A stretch of 64,000 bases of DNA from Puccinia triticina (Eukaryota > Basidiomycota > Pucciniomycetes > Pucciniales > Pucciniaceae): assembly GCF_026914185.1 (NCBI RefSeq), contig NC_070564.1:3844001-3908000 (forward strand), read 5' to 3'. Under the pieces are notes generated by a model that did not search any database, was not told where the DNA came from, and was given only the letters and a program-made list of their open reading frames with translations. The stretch's first letter is position 1, and each line of letters begins with the position of its first letter. The translations under genes were made by a program, and so were the position numbers. This document shows positions 22,453 to 35,102 of the stretch, piece by piece.

Positions 22453-22509
22453 TCAGAATTTTATGGTTTTATGGTGTTATGATTTTATGCAAGTCAAATT
22501 TGAAAACCC

Positions 22510-25140
22510 TAACTACAGACATTCAGCCATTGCCGCAGCATGCAGCGTCACCCAGCCGTTTCAGTCCCGTGTGAATGCGCAAGTAGGCGCAGTCACTGCC
22601 GCCGCAACCCCAAATGCAACGTCAGGTAATGCTGCGGGCTGCAACAGCAGCTATTTGCCTGTAGTGATACTTGGTTAAGAATCACTTCTCAAAGATTTTG
22701 GGGAAGCAATGAGGCAGGTTGAAGTCCAAGCATTGCAATGTTCATTTGACTTGGCCCACATTGCTTGTAATGTTGAATCAACATTGAGTGACCCAAGTTA
22801 AATGAATTTCCTTCCCACCAAAACCACCACAACCAATGTTTGGTTAAGGATGTGCCCACTGTGTGTCAACTTTTCCCTGCACGCAAAAGCGCAACATTTG
22901 ATTAACCTCCAGGTTGTCCAATGACCCAACGTTGGACTGCTCCTGTGGTGTAAGGATTCATGGACGGTCTCTTGAGTCTCAGGTGGCTGGAACACTGGGC
23001 ACAGGAGTCTGGGGGAATTCCAGAATGAATTTTGGACTTCATGTTTTTCATTTATTATCATTGTCCATCTATTGATTCTGATTTTTCATTATTTTTTTGG
23101 AGTAGCATTGAAGATTCTCCAAAATCATCATTCAATGCAAGGAAATCTTTTGATGTTCCAAATAATTTTTATTTTGTTACATTCATTCTTCTGAAGCCAG
23201 CTGCATTTCAGATTGCCCAAACTTGATGGCTGCGGTGAATCTTTGCATTATTGCAAACCAGAACCAAGTTGGGCACGGGAAAGCAATTCATTTGTGGAAT
23301 CTAGGGTTGCCGGCAAAGTAATCAGGAGCCATCACTTAAGGATTGAAACTGCTGTATGAAATTGGACTAACCAGGTCCCATTTTGAGAAATGCTCAAACT
23401 TCCGTGGCTTGAAAGTATCTTCCCGGACGGTCGGAGCCAGTAGACCATTAATTGAAATTGCCAGGAGGATGCTGAGCCAGATAGGTTTTGAACGCTGGAT
23501 ACAATGAGCAGCAGGAGTTCCTTGTTTTGAGTGTGCATGTGTCTGAAGCAAGTTGCGCTTGCAAATCACACTTTCATCTGGAGGAAAATCAAAGCTTTCA
23601 GCACCATGAAACCATGAAAAGGGAAGAGATAATAGCGGGCTCACTGGTGAAAACCAGGAAGTTGGCGGGATAGAATCACATTTTCTCCACATATCTGAAC
23701 TTCTTCACTAAGCATTTCTTGGACTTCTTTAAAGTTGTAGATAAGTGGTTTACCAGGTTGAACTTCTTGTGAACCGCACACATGCTAAGCAGAGTTGTAC
23801 TTGAGTTGTAAAGATGCTTTTGTAACTTGTCCAAGAATAAACCAGGTTTTTTGTGCACAAGCTGGACCATGAACATCACATCCTTGGAGGTCATTGTTCT
23901 GGAGCAACCAAGGAGCTTGTACTACTCCGGATTCCGGATTACAGATTTAGTTTGACAAAAGATATGAAGCCACCAATTGAACAACTGTTTGGAGATTTGA
24001 TGGCCTAGAGTTCTTTGGATAAAGTCTTGTGGATGACCCTCAATAGATATTCTGACCACAACTGCCTTGATCTGGGGATTGTACAGTACGTACACCATTT
24101 GTGCTAGAATCTACTGGATGAGATGATGAGGCAAATTTGGAATTTGGACAGGGATGGAATTAAGGATGATAATTGGGCCAGGTTTCCATTGGCCCGCCCA
24201 AACCCGGCCAGGTTTGAGCAGGGCGCAGACCCACTTTTCTTAGAATTATCATACTTTGGCCCAGCCCTCTACTGCTATCAAACAGCGCAGGCCGGCGCGG
24301 GCTGAACCAATCTGACCCAAATGCCCCCCAAGGACCTACCTAAGCGCGTAAATGCATGTGCCATTTGCCAAATACCCTTGGAGGGGTCTCTGAAAATATG
24401 CAGTCTACGTACACTAAGTCACCAGTCCAACGTGTTCACTTTCCTATTCTCACTGTGTTGAGTCTTTTGTGCACCCAAGACTGCATGAAGAATTAGAATG
24501 TGATTTTCTCTCTCATCCTTGGAGACGCTCTGCTCTCCATCCTATCAGATCAATCATGTTGTTTTCCTTTCTTTTATGTCTTTGTGTTTTTTTTTTACAA
24601 AATCAATTTCATCACAAATTTGTTTCTCTGGCCAATGGCACCTATCTCCAAGCTTTCCTAAGCCACCCGTGACCCGCCAGTGTCCGTGATGAGGCGGAAA
24701 TGTGTTTGGGCCGGACACAATATTTTGGTGTTTGGACCCGGCCCAGCCTGTCCAGAATTGTAGCGGGTTGAGCCGGGCTAGCCCAAACCCGCCCAATTAT
24801 CATCCTTAGATGGAATGATAGGCAAAAAGGGTGGGTTGGTGGAATGAGATGATGGGCGAGAAAGGACTTACAGCTTGGTCACCAGGGGCTGGGGGGGGGG
24901 ATGTGTGGCACTCTCTCAAGAGCGCCAAGCCGTATGTTTTTCTGGCAACACTAGCTGATGTCAGCATTTGAGCATGTGTGATTCAGGCTTCAAATCTGTT
25001 GAACTTCTGTTCAAATAAGGCTGATCTTTGATCCACTCTATAGCTTACACACTGGGAATTTAGTTGAGGGTACCTCCAATTGATGCTTATTACACCCTGA
25101 GATTCTGAAATTACCCCTGTTTACTAGACGTCAAGTCAAG
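22510..25140. other. Intergenic, no gene supported
   Basis: Short frames only. A WD-like or enzyme motif could not be found on either strand. A related pair of sequences near 24170-24310 and 24700-24810 (GGCCCGCCCAAACCCGGCC-like) is inverted and may be the ends of a small element (about 24165-24810). A 9-G run lies near 24890. Confidence 0.35.
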
Positions 25141-25149
25141 ACACCCTCC

Positions 25150-25430
25150 ACTCTCTTATTAGGGTGTGCAGTAATGGAGTGGAGATTCCCTCCACTTTGT
25201 TACTTCTGGACAGAAATTGAGTGGAGGGTGTGCCCACTCGATGAAAATATCCAAGTTACTGTCCATCAAGTGGAGGATGTCTCCACTTGATGACTGGTGT
25301 TCAATTCCATCAAGTGGAGGGATTCTCCACCTGATGACTGGTGTGTGCTGGCCACTGACTGGAGGGGCGGGGCTCTCCACTTGATGACTGGTGTTAATTA
25401 GGCATTGAGTGGAGAGAGACACCCTCCACA
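25150..25430. repeat. Iterated palindrome array E (CTCCACTTGATGAC arms)
   Basis: Repeated CATCAAGTGGAGG...CTCCACTTGATGAC inverted pairs with 10-25 bp spacers. The arms overlap in sequence with arrays A and C (CACTTGATGAC core) but the outer bases differ. Confidence 0.8.
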
Positions 25431-25744
25431 GGTTGCTGGGATGGGAAACAACCAGCTGAATGACCAGTGTACATGCTGGAAATTGGTCTTGGCCTTTTTT
25501 TCAGACCAGTTAGTACTGTACATTGCTGTGGAAAAGTCCTGGCTTGACAAACAGTACATAGTGTCCATCCAGCTGGGTTTTGGCAAACCAAAGAAAAAGT
25601 GATCACATCTATGGTTTGGGACCATACAGCTCCCAGAGCTGAGGGGGCCAGCTCTGCACATCATTAATGGTTTGTAACCGTATAGGTACCTGAGCTGAAG
25701 GAGCCAGCTCTCCACATTCTGAGGAGAGTACAGCAGCCCAATGA

Positions 25745-27285
25745 AATAAATCATCAGCTCACCCAGCTCCCAGAATCACCTCACTGTAGCCAGCTCACCC
25801 AGCTCTGCCCAACCCACACAGATCCAGCTCACCCAGCTCCACCAACCACACTAGATCACCCAGCTCATGCAGCTCCCGCACCACACATAATATCCAGCTC
25901 ACCCAGCTTCTGCACCACACATAATCTCCAGCTCACCCAGCTCCTGCACCTGTCATACTACCCAGCTCACCCAGCTCCTGCACCTGTCATAGTACCCAGC
26001 TCACCCACCCAGCTTCCCAATATACCCAGCTCACCAAGCTCCCCCACCACACATAATAACTAGCTCACCCAGCTCCCAAGCCACACATAATACCCAGCTC
26101 ACCCAGCTCCCGAGCCACACATAATACCCAGCTCACCCAGCTCCCGAGCCACACATAATACCCAGCTCACCCAGCTCCCCAAAATACCCAGCTCACCCAG
26201 CTACCGCACCACATCATACCTAAGCTCACCCAGCTCCCCCACCACACATAATATCCAGCCCAGACAGCTCCCACACCACACATAATCTCCAGCTCGCCCA
26301 GCCCCCGTACCACACATAATCTTCTGCTCAGCCAGCTCCCGTACCACACATAATCTCCAGCTCAGCCAGCTCCCATACCACACATAATCTCCAGCTCAGC
26401 CAGCTCCCACACCACACAAAATACCTAGCTCACCCAGCTCCCACACCACACATAATACCCATCTCACCCAGCTCACCCAGCTCCTGCACCACACATAATC
26501 TCCAGCTCCCCCAGCTCCCGCACCACACATAATACCCAGCTCGCCCAGCTCCCCAAAATACCCAGCTCTCCCAGCTACCAAACCACACATAATACACAGC
26601 TCACCCAGCTTGCCCAGCTCCCACACCACACATAATCTCCAGCTCACCCAGCTCCCTCACCACACATAATACCTAGCCCACCCAGCCCCACACCACACAT
26701 ATATAATACCTAGCTCACCCAGCTCCGGCAAAAAACATAATACCCAGCTTACCCAGCTCCCCAAAATCCCCAGCTCTCCCAGCTACCACACCATGCATAA
26801 TACCTAGCTCACCCAGCTCCCCCAGCTCCCCCACCACACATAACACCCAGCTCACCCAGCTCCCCCACCACACATAACACCCAGCTCACCCAGCTCCCCC
26901 ACCACACATAACACCCAGCTCACCCAGCTCCCCCACCACACATAAAACCTAGCTCACCCAGCTGCGCACAGGACATACTACCCAGCTCACCTAGCTTCCC
27001 AAAATACCCAGCTTTCCCAGCTACAACACCACACATAATACCTAGCTCACCCAGCTCACGACCCACATATAATGACCAGATCACCCAGCTCCCGCACCAC
27101 ACATAATACCTAGCTCACCCAGCTCCCACACCACGAATAATATCCAGCTCACCCAGCTCTCCCAGCTACCACACCACACATAATACCTAGCTCACCCAGC
27201 TCCCGCACAACACATAATACCCAGCGCACCTAGCTCCCGCCCCACATATAATACCCAGCTCACCCAGCTCCCGCACCACACATCC
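25745..27285. repeat. 34-bp minisatellite (CAGCTCACCCAGCTCC)
   Basis: About 45 copies of a unit near 34 bp containing CCCAGCTCACCCAGCTCCC and CACCACACATAATA. Some units are perfectly repeated (26840-26940), others gain or lose CCCAGCT blocks. On the minus strand short ORFs read as Gly/Ser/Trp-rich repeats (WELGELGIMCG type) because several units keep phase. No gene structure surrounds it. Confidence 0.92.
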
Positions 27286-27840
27286 AATTGATTTCTTTAT
27301 ATTATGTGTTTGCAACATTGTTTTCATGGAAAATAATGTTGATCCCTCTTTTACCTATATATACAAATAAGGTCTGCCAGATAGTAACCCGGAACTTCTT
27401 ATGTTTCCATTGGTGTTCTGACACGTCCACAAACTTACACATTTTTTTCCATTTACCAGAGGAATAAAATTTAGGGTACAGAGAATTGTCCCTAAAACTA
27501 ATTCCTGGAAATCTTTAGCAATAGTGTGTCAGAATAAAATGACAGATAAACAGTTTGATGACTAGTTGTTGGTATCTCAATTTTCTGCTTTAGCAGCACA
27601 CACACAATATTTGCAGTGTTTGGTAATAATGTGCTTGAGGTATTTTGCAGTGCATGGGAGTGCTGTTATGTGTTTCTTGTAGCAGAAACAGCACAGCGCG
27701 GCAAAGCAGAAACAGCACAGCGCAGCAAAGCCACAGCCATCACCACAAGACTGAGTCACATACTACAATTCATCACACAAGTCTTTACCAAATCACCCCA
27801 CCCATCAAGCCTACCATCTCATCAATTTCCAACAATTCAA

Positions 27841-29562
27841 AATGCTTGCAACTAGATCAAACCAGGCCCAAACAGGTGGAATCAGCTGAAGAGGTCACGG
27901 TGTCGAACAAGGGAGTTGTGGAGGACGCGGAAGAGGACAAGGCGGTAGAGGCGGCTACAGAGGGAGTGGAGACAGTCAACGAGCTCAAGGGCAGGAACAA
28001 GGACCTAATGGAGTCGGAACAGCACACGAAGGAGGCTGAAGGGCACAGGAACAATCCCAATCTGAATTGGAGGACAACCAATCACATACCGGTAGGCAAC
28101 AACATAACAATCAAGAAGAAGAGCCCCTACCTTTTGAGTTAACATTGGAAAATTATGAGAGTCAATTAAACAATTGGACCAAAAACCAACTCCGAAAAGT
28201 TTTAGAAAAACAGAGCAAACCATTGAACCAAATCCCAACCAACATAGAAGAGGCACTTTGATTCCACAAAAGGAACTACATAAAGGCAAAGTTGATGCTT
28301 GCTTGCATTGGTAACATCTCCAAAAAGACGGTCAACTCATTTCTGTATGTTCAATTAGAATAAACTGATTCACCTACTTTGCAACAACTAACAACTTTCC
28401 ATTACCATCACAGGGGTGAAAATAAACCACCACAAAAAAAAGCAACTGGAATCAATATGTAGCATTCAGCATGGACAGTGCCGAGATACCAGGTTGGCAC
28501 CTCCTCTATAAACTTGTTTCAATATCAAAAGATTGACAAAATTGTATTCCTTCAGTGCCTCCACAACATTGCTCTATTGGATGGAAGGAAAGGAATGTTA
28601 AAATAGGACAAGCGTGGAGGAAACAATCCCCTACTGAAAGAATGGTATTTGATGCACAGATATTCAGTTTCTTCTCCAAACTTCCAATCCATTACTGTGA
28701 CGATGAAAATATGGAAGATGGTGAAGATGAGGAAAACCAACCTGCTGATCTTCTTACTCCAGAAGAAGAGGTTTTGTATAGACCCCTCTATGAAGATTTA
28801 GTTAACCATGAGAAGGTTGCATTGGTTGCCAATAAACCACCTGAGCTTGGCACCAAAGACAAAAAAATGCCCTCAAGCATGTCATGCAAATCAATGCAGA
28901 GGTGATTGTGAATCTTTTGTTTTGGAATACTTGGTTGAGATACTGACCTATGCCCTCAAAGCTCTTTACTATTTCAAACCTTTACAGCTTGGCCTTCTAT
29001 CTGTTGTCTGCCACCAGAAATCCAGGAATTGGCAGCTTCTGCAAAGAGTTATCAAACGATCAGTCCTGGCTGGGTGTGGCAAAAGACTACTGGGTTGCCA
29101 AGGAAACCTTTGAAGCATTTAGTCAGGGACGGGATATTCAAAAAATTGTACAACAATGCTCTTTGCAACAAGCCTCTGAATCAGATCCCTCAGCTCCCTC
29201 CAATCCTCCCCACGCAAAAAGGCCCAAATGTAGTGATCAAATACGATCCCAGCTTTGTGCTCAACTTAACAGTTTGCTGGGTGAGTAATCGAACCACCAT
29301 TAATCTCTGTGCAATGCTGATTTTTGAAATCACAGCTCAAGCTCTAGGCCGCGACAAAGTCAATTTTCCAAAGCAAAGGGATCCTTTGTTGATTGTATCT
29401 AAGGATTATCCTACTGTGAAAATTCTCCAATCAGAAGATTGCACTCTAAGTGAGGAAGTATTGATGGTCGGATTAGAATCAATGCACTCAGAATATAGAG
29501 AAAAATGGCTTAATGATATTGAGAGTGGGGCTTTCCAAATCCTTCCTCAAATACCCGAATAG
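27841..29562 (+). pseudogene. Decayed RGG-rich gene, rust-type family (inferred)
   Basis: Fragments of one protein are spread over several frames of the plus strand. First comes an Arg/Gly stretch (GGRGRGQGGRGGYRG, 27930-27980), then FELTLENYESQLNNWTKNQ (28137-28190) and LMLACIGNISKKTVNSFL (28293-28346). Next is an acidic segment rich in EDEEN and LTPEEEVLYRPLYEDLV (28685-28803), then GIGSFCKELSND and a C-terminal block at 29220-29562 ending ILPQIPE. Stops and frame changes separate them; some may be introns, but at least two stops fall inside conserved-looking segments. The pieces resemble a large protein family that I remember from Puccinia proteomes; the function is unknown. The RGG box would suggest nucleic-acid binding. 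Confidence 0.55.
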
Positions 29563-31493
29563 TGTTTTTTCCTTAACTGCTTTTGATATAATTAAAAATT
29601 CATATTCATCTCAAAGTTAAACCATTTTGCTTATCTTCAAGAAACAAAGGTTTTGAACTGGTTTAATATACTGATTTTGAGCTTAACATTCAGATGATCA
29701 GAAATGGATTAAAAATTTAGAAACTAATTGATAAGCCCGAATGATTTTAATTAGAAACTAAATACTAAACAGGAATCATTTGCTTGTTTTTGATTGATTC
29801 TATCTTCCTAATTTTCTTATTGATTTTACATTCTTCTTTGAACAAATCACAAACTTTTTCCAATGAGTATTCCTGTCAGCCTGTAGGTAACTAACCTTGT
29901 CTGGGAGGGTTGTTACTAGCAAGATGATAGTGTAAGATGCGAAGGATGGGCCAATGGGTTCGTGGTAAGACCTGTAAAAGGTTTCACTCTATCAGTAATC
30001 TTGACTGAGAGGCTTGCTCAATTAAGGCGCATCCAGATCAACACAGGGTGTTAATAGGCATCCAAGGAATAACTCAACTTGGGTTTGTGGTTTTACCTAC
30101 AGAAAGGTAAGGGTAATCAAGAGTTGATGTTATTCCTGAATTGAAAGATGGTTGAGAATGAAGGCACCGTTTAACTATGTATGTGTTAAACCTTGCTATA
30201 ATAATATTCTGAGGGATAAACAGTCCTGGGGGGCATGTTTATACAGAGGGGAAAGAGCAGGAGGGACCATGAGGCGCTTGGAGGCGCTTCAGGACCAGGG
30301 GGGAACTGGAAGCTCTCAAGGGAAGCAGATCCTCATGAGGATCAACATTGGAAATGATCAAGGCAGTGTAATGATCAGTACTGATCCTAGATCAGTAGCA
30401 GTGCACACTAGCTGATCATAACCAATCATTGATTCCATTCAGTGCTCTTTGAATTGGATTACATCATGTATTGTTTATGTATTTATATCATAACCAATAT
30501 GTTATGTAAATAGGTACTGAGGGGTAACTGGGGATAAATGAGTGATACCTGTCTTTGGGTATTTCACGTGTACAGTAATATTACAATGTATTGTAATATT
30601 ACTGTTTGCACGTAACTTAACTCTTATAACAACAGTACATTATGGTAACTGTATTTAACTATGGTTATCTGTAATGTGATGTATAACAAGAGTACATTCT
30701 TAAGCTTGTATCTAATGATATACATATGTGATAAAGGTGTAAAGGAATGTACTATAAGTAATGTGAACAATTGCAGGTACTTGGTACGTGTAAGGTACTG
30801 TTACATGTACTCTGTGGCTGACAGGGTAGATCAGCCACTTGCCAATTTCCCCTCTGATGTTTGGCTAAACATGACAGAGGACATTGGAAACAAAAAAAAC
30901 ACTTCCCGGGGACACAAGTCTGATCCCTGTTTCACCCCTGCCATTGCAGTTGATTTGTGACCAGCTTGAAATTTCCTTGGCACAAGTTTATTTTTTTGCT
31001 TTCCACCACATACACATGCACTTGTGCTACTAGAATTCTCATGGTTTTGATTGGTCTGGGTACAGCAGGGCACAAGTGCATCAGTCTTATACAACACCCA
31101 GTGGTAATAAGTACCATGTAATAATGGCAATCAGCGCCATGTTGTTGCAAAATGTACATGTACATAATGGTACCTGTGATGAAGGCATGCTCCCTGCAGG
31201 AAAAAAAACAATGGAAAAATCCAGGGAAAATACGTGAATAGGATCAATTTACATGAAAAAGGTTTCAACCCATGCTGGAATTTGTGTGGGAATTTTAGAA
31301 TTGACTTCTCAACTCAGAGTTCTCAGACCAACTTTTGAAATCTGCTTTTTTATGGTCGCAGTATCACTGAAATATTGATGAACCTGTTGATATCCACCAA
31401 TCTACATCATTTTCTTGGAGAAGTTTATTTATCTATGCCTCTATCCCCCACATTTTTCAGTCAGGTGGGTGTAAAGTTATGGAAATTGTGCAG
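29563..31493. other. Intergenic, no gene supported
   Basis: AT-rich. A GTAATATTAC-type inverted repeat is at 30575-30605 (ACAGTAATATTACAATG / TGTAATATTACTGT). The block 29880-30420 has an LTR-like look, but I found no matching ends. Frame 30661-30960 shows no domain. Confidence 0.35.
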
Positions 31494-32512
31494 TGTCACT
31501 GCCAGAATAATTGGCTGGGTTGAGGTTACCCCAGTTAAACTGGGATGAAATTAACCAATTTAAACTTGGTTGATCTCAACTGATGAAATATCAATGACCC
31601 ACCCCCCTTGGTTTTATATTTTATTGGATGAGATCAACCCATTTTAAATTGGTTGAGTGCATCCCAGTCAAACTGGGATGACTTCATCCCATCTGTGAGC
31701 CTGTGTCTCTTCAGTGACAGCAGGAGACAAGAAAATGGGGGCAATATTTGGATTTCTTTGGATAAAGAAAATACAAATATTAGAGAGAGAGAGAAAGAGA
31801 GAGAGAAATTGAGTAGATTCAAGATAAGCAGATATTCAAGGTTATTCTGGTGGGTATTCACTTCCACTGGCAATGCTACCTCCTGAAGGGAGTGCTGCCA
31901 AGCAGTGCTAGAGAGTGCAACAGCCTCCTCTCACCAAAGAAACGTGGAGGGCTCCTGGATTAGACAAGTTTAATCCAGCCACAATTGTTTAGCTTCCTTC
32001 TGGATAGTCAAGGTTCTTTAAAGGGAAACCTATGTGGTTTGTTTCTTACAAAAACCACAGAAAAAGAAGGATATGATGCAGCAGAATCCTTTGGTTGATA
32101 TTGTCAAGATAGGTGCCAACCTGTGATCAAAGAAGGGGCAAAGGCCAGCAAAAGGGAGAGCAATCAAGGAGACACAGAGTTGTACCTCTGAGATAAACAA
32201 GTTTCAGTGAAAGAGGTTACTTACTGTCAAATCCTAGACGCCTGTGACAGTAGGTATACTGGGAGTGTTGTAAACTCTTTGGTGGTGATCCTGGGGTTAT
32301 CTGGGGTGTGGTTCTGGGTGTCTGAAGTCTGTATATCCTCCCCAGGCAAGGGGGATCCTGACTTCAAAAAATCTCACAGTTTGCTTATGTAATTAAATAT
32401 GTACATGTGGTTTGGTGCGCCTGGTAGCGCTTACACGTCACAACTGCACATGCGCGCCAAAACTCAAGAACTCAGGGAAGGATTAGAGTTACAAAGAAAT
32501 GGTAAGTTGTAA

Positions 32513-33455
32513 CTAGACATGGCCTTGCGGTACCCGTTTGGCGGTACCCGGCACCAGCTGGCGGGTACCGCTTGGCTCTTGATGGTACCCGCCAGCTGGT
32601 GCCGGGTGCGGTACCTGATGCCTGCTTTTGGGAAAAATTTGACCCGGTACCCAGATACCTCTCAGAAACCCCCCTATAGGAGTCTCACGAGACAATCACT
32701 CCTCTCAATGACTGTGTCTGTTCCAGTCATCAAGAGGCGTGTCTACTCCTCTCAATGACCGGAAAGGAGAGGAGTTGAAACACAAGGCAATTAAGCACTC
32801 CTCTTGATGACCAAAACGGTTCCGGTCATTGAGAGGAGGAAACACACTTCATCGGAACGGTCCCGGTCATTGAAAGGAGTAAGCACACCTATTAATGACC
32901 AGAACCGTCCCGGTCATTGAGAGGAGTAAACACACCTCTTGGCCTCTTGGTGACCGGAGCAGACCCAGTCATCAAGGGGATTAAGTAATCCTCTTGACTC
33001 CGGTCATTGAGGAAGTGTTTACTCCTCTCAATGACCGGGATCGTTCCGGTCATCGAGAGGAGTGCTTGCCTCTTGGTGATTGGAGCAGACCCAGACGTCG
33101 AGGGGATTAAGTAATCCTCTTGATGACCGGGTCTGCTCCGGTCACCAAGAGGAGAAACACTCCCTCAATGACCGGAGCAAACTGTTCAATGAGAGGAGTG
33201 ATGAACAGTTCGCTCCGGTCATCAAGGGGAGTCTTTACTCCTCTTGATGACCAGAACGGACCCGGTCATCTAGAAATTAAATTGAGACAATTTCCTTTTT
33301 TGTTTTTGGTGGCAAGTACCTCTGGTACCCGGCCAAAGTACCACTGGTACCCGCCTGTTCGTGCCTGGTGCAGTACCTGGTGCCCGCATTTGGCTAAAAT
33401 TTGACCTGGTACCCGGGTGTCAACCGGTACCCGGGTCCCACGGGGCCATCTCTAG
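32513..33455. mobile_element. 943-bp TIR element carrying a palindrome array
   Basis: Ends are CTAGACATGGCC and GGCCATCTCTAG, followed inwards on both sides by GGTACCCG-rich, GGCACCAG-containing subterminal repeats. Its absence from the collinear LTR at 5166-6087 shows where it inserted. The centre (32690-33280) is palindrome array F. No transposase. Confidence 0.8.
32690..33280. repeat. Iterated palindrome array F (CTCCTCTCAATGACC arms)
   Basis: About fifteen inverted repeats pair CTCCTCTCAATGACCGG or CTCTTGATGACC with their complements through centres such as AACGGTTCCGGTC. The inner ATGACC/GGTCAT core is shared with arrays A, C, E and G; the outer CTCCTCT is private to this locus. It is the cargo of the element at 32513-33455. 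Confidence 0.88.
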
Positions 33456-33629
33456 TTTTAAATAGGGTGAAAATTGCATGGAGAAACAGAATATGAAGTC
33501 AAAACAAGGTTATCTCTTAAGGTAAAAAAGATATGAAGTAATTCATGTGTAAAAAGGTAGAAAAGGCACTTTTAGGTCAGCTGTGTTGACTCTAAGGCTG
33601 ACACCAGTCAAATATGCTGGCAGTCTGTG

Positions 33630-35102
33630 TATTCACATATGCAAGGTACATGGTACCAACTAAACAACTGGTGTCAAATCAAAATCCACCCTTCATAAAT
33701 GTCCTGTCCCTTGGAAAACATTGTAGGTAAAAAAGTGCCTATTATTGTTCACATTTCACATTGCTGGGTGGAAAATTACAATTTACACAGATTTTCCAAG
33801 CTTTAGTGCTGTTTGATACTTGAAGAATATGCATTCAATTTCACACCACTTTGCTCCCAATTTATCATGGAAATAAACATGACAGAAACATCCCACAAGG
33901 ATCCATCTTATATACCTGGCTGAGCCATTGCAGTTGGTATATTTTACAATCTTGTTTCAATATGTTATTTTATGTGGGTTTTAAATAACAAAAGTAGCTC
34001 TTCAAAATATTCCTTGTCAATTAGTCAAAGATATTTTTGAGCATAAGGATAGTTACATTCTCAGCAAAAAAATGTTTTGGATTGAAGTTCACTTCCAGAA
34101 TTGTGATCAATATGAAGCAAAATTAAAATTCCAACTGAGACATTCCCATCTGTTAGCATTGAGTGCCAGATCATTCCAAAACAACTTTACCTACAGTTAC
34201 CCTTAAGTTGGGAAAAAAGTTGGACAAAGAGTTGCAGCTGATATTGAGCTTACATCAGACCATTTGAATGATAAAATTACAGTCTGGCAGTCTCACACAT
34301 TCCCCCCTGGTGGGTGCGTTGGGAGAGTGGGTTGAATCAGATGGGAAGTTGCCAATTGGCAATTGGCAAGTTTGACAGTTGACAACGTGCCATATCACAT
34401 TGCGTGATATTTGATGGCTCAATTTGGTTTTTGCCAGAAACAATACCCCATCCTATTTCCTCCTAAACCCATACTCAGCAGGAACAACAAAATTTTGAAA
34501 TTTGCTTGGGTCCAGCTTTCTAGGAAAAATAACAGATGTCTTGGGAGGACTCCACTTGTATACTGGATGACTTCCCATCAGCATTTAGAGTGCTCTAGCT
34601 GCACCTCTAACCCCTAGATTAAGACACCTACCAAAAACACACATGAAAGCAACAAACTACAGGCTTCTGATTTTTGTTGTATAAATTGAGATCGGGGAGG
34701 CTCACAGTGTGGTGTGTGTCATGTGTGGCACATGTGGACGTCCCCGTTTTTGTGCGCCAGCTTATTATTGCTACCCCTTGCGCTGCGCCTTGAGTACACG
34801 CTCCAAAACCACACGGCGCGCAGCGCTCCAGTGTGAAAAAACCCCCTGGGATGCTCCTGCAGGCCAGGCTGGGCAAGTGTTACAGTCAGGCCATCCTGTG
34901 CCGGCCAGGGCTGCAGTGGAACATTCCAGCACCGACCAAGCGACTCTTGGGGTATGATGGGGAGGATTGGGATGGCAGGACTGCGCCTGGCAGCGCGGAA
35001 GAGTGGAGCAACAGAAGAAACCGTTGCTTCCCTGTTGCCCTCCGGCCACACGGCCACACATCCTGCACCTCATGGCAATGCGCAGGGCAAGTCCATTGAG
35101 CT
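33630..35102. other. Intergenic, no gene supported
   Basis: AT-rich to 34680, then a GC-rich block (34690-35100) whose overlapping frames on both strands show no recognisable domain. The GC-rich block directly abuts the left end of the element at 35103. Confidence 0.4.

Larger units (their letters stand above)
21804..22509. mobile_element. GGGTGTTC MITE containing two other MITEs
   Basis: Outer sequence is the same element as 14450-14645 in reverse orientation. It is interrupted at 21843-22194 and at 22293-22452. Removing both inserts together with one copy of their duplications restores the uninterrupted sequence seen at 14450-14645, apart from substitutions and one small repeat-length difference. 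That comparison directly documents two insertions. Confidence 0.9.
31694..33603. mobile_element. LTR copy interrupted by a TIR element
   Basis: Outer parts (31694-32512 and 33456-33603) are collinear with the solo LTR at 5166-6087, starting TGTGAGCC and ending GGCTGACA. Flanks CCATC and CCAGT share only CCA, so the 5-bp duplication is eroded. Removing 32513-33455 restores a full LTR. Confidence 0.82.
31497..33625. mobile_element. CACTG-ended element holding an LTR
   Basis: Ends CACTGCCAGAATAATTGGCTGGG and CAAATATGCTGGCAGT match the 216-bp element at 3759-3974. A TGT duplication flanks them (31494-31496, 33626-33628). The left arm has the same CCCAGTTTAACTGGG palindromes. Near its right end the element was split by an LTR (31694-33603). 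Without the LTR it would be about 220 bp, like its relative. Confidence 0.82.

Noticed and set aside
25745..27285. CRISPR array
   Set aside because: The 34-bp units are contiguous, with no unique spacers, and the genome is eukaryotic. It is a minisatellite.
34719..35099. GC-rich ORFs before the 2.9-kb element
   Set aside because: Mutually overlapping frames on both strands without a recognisable domain.
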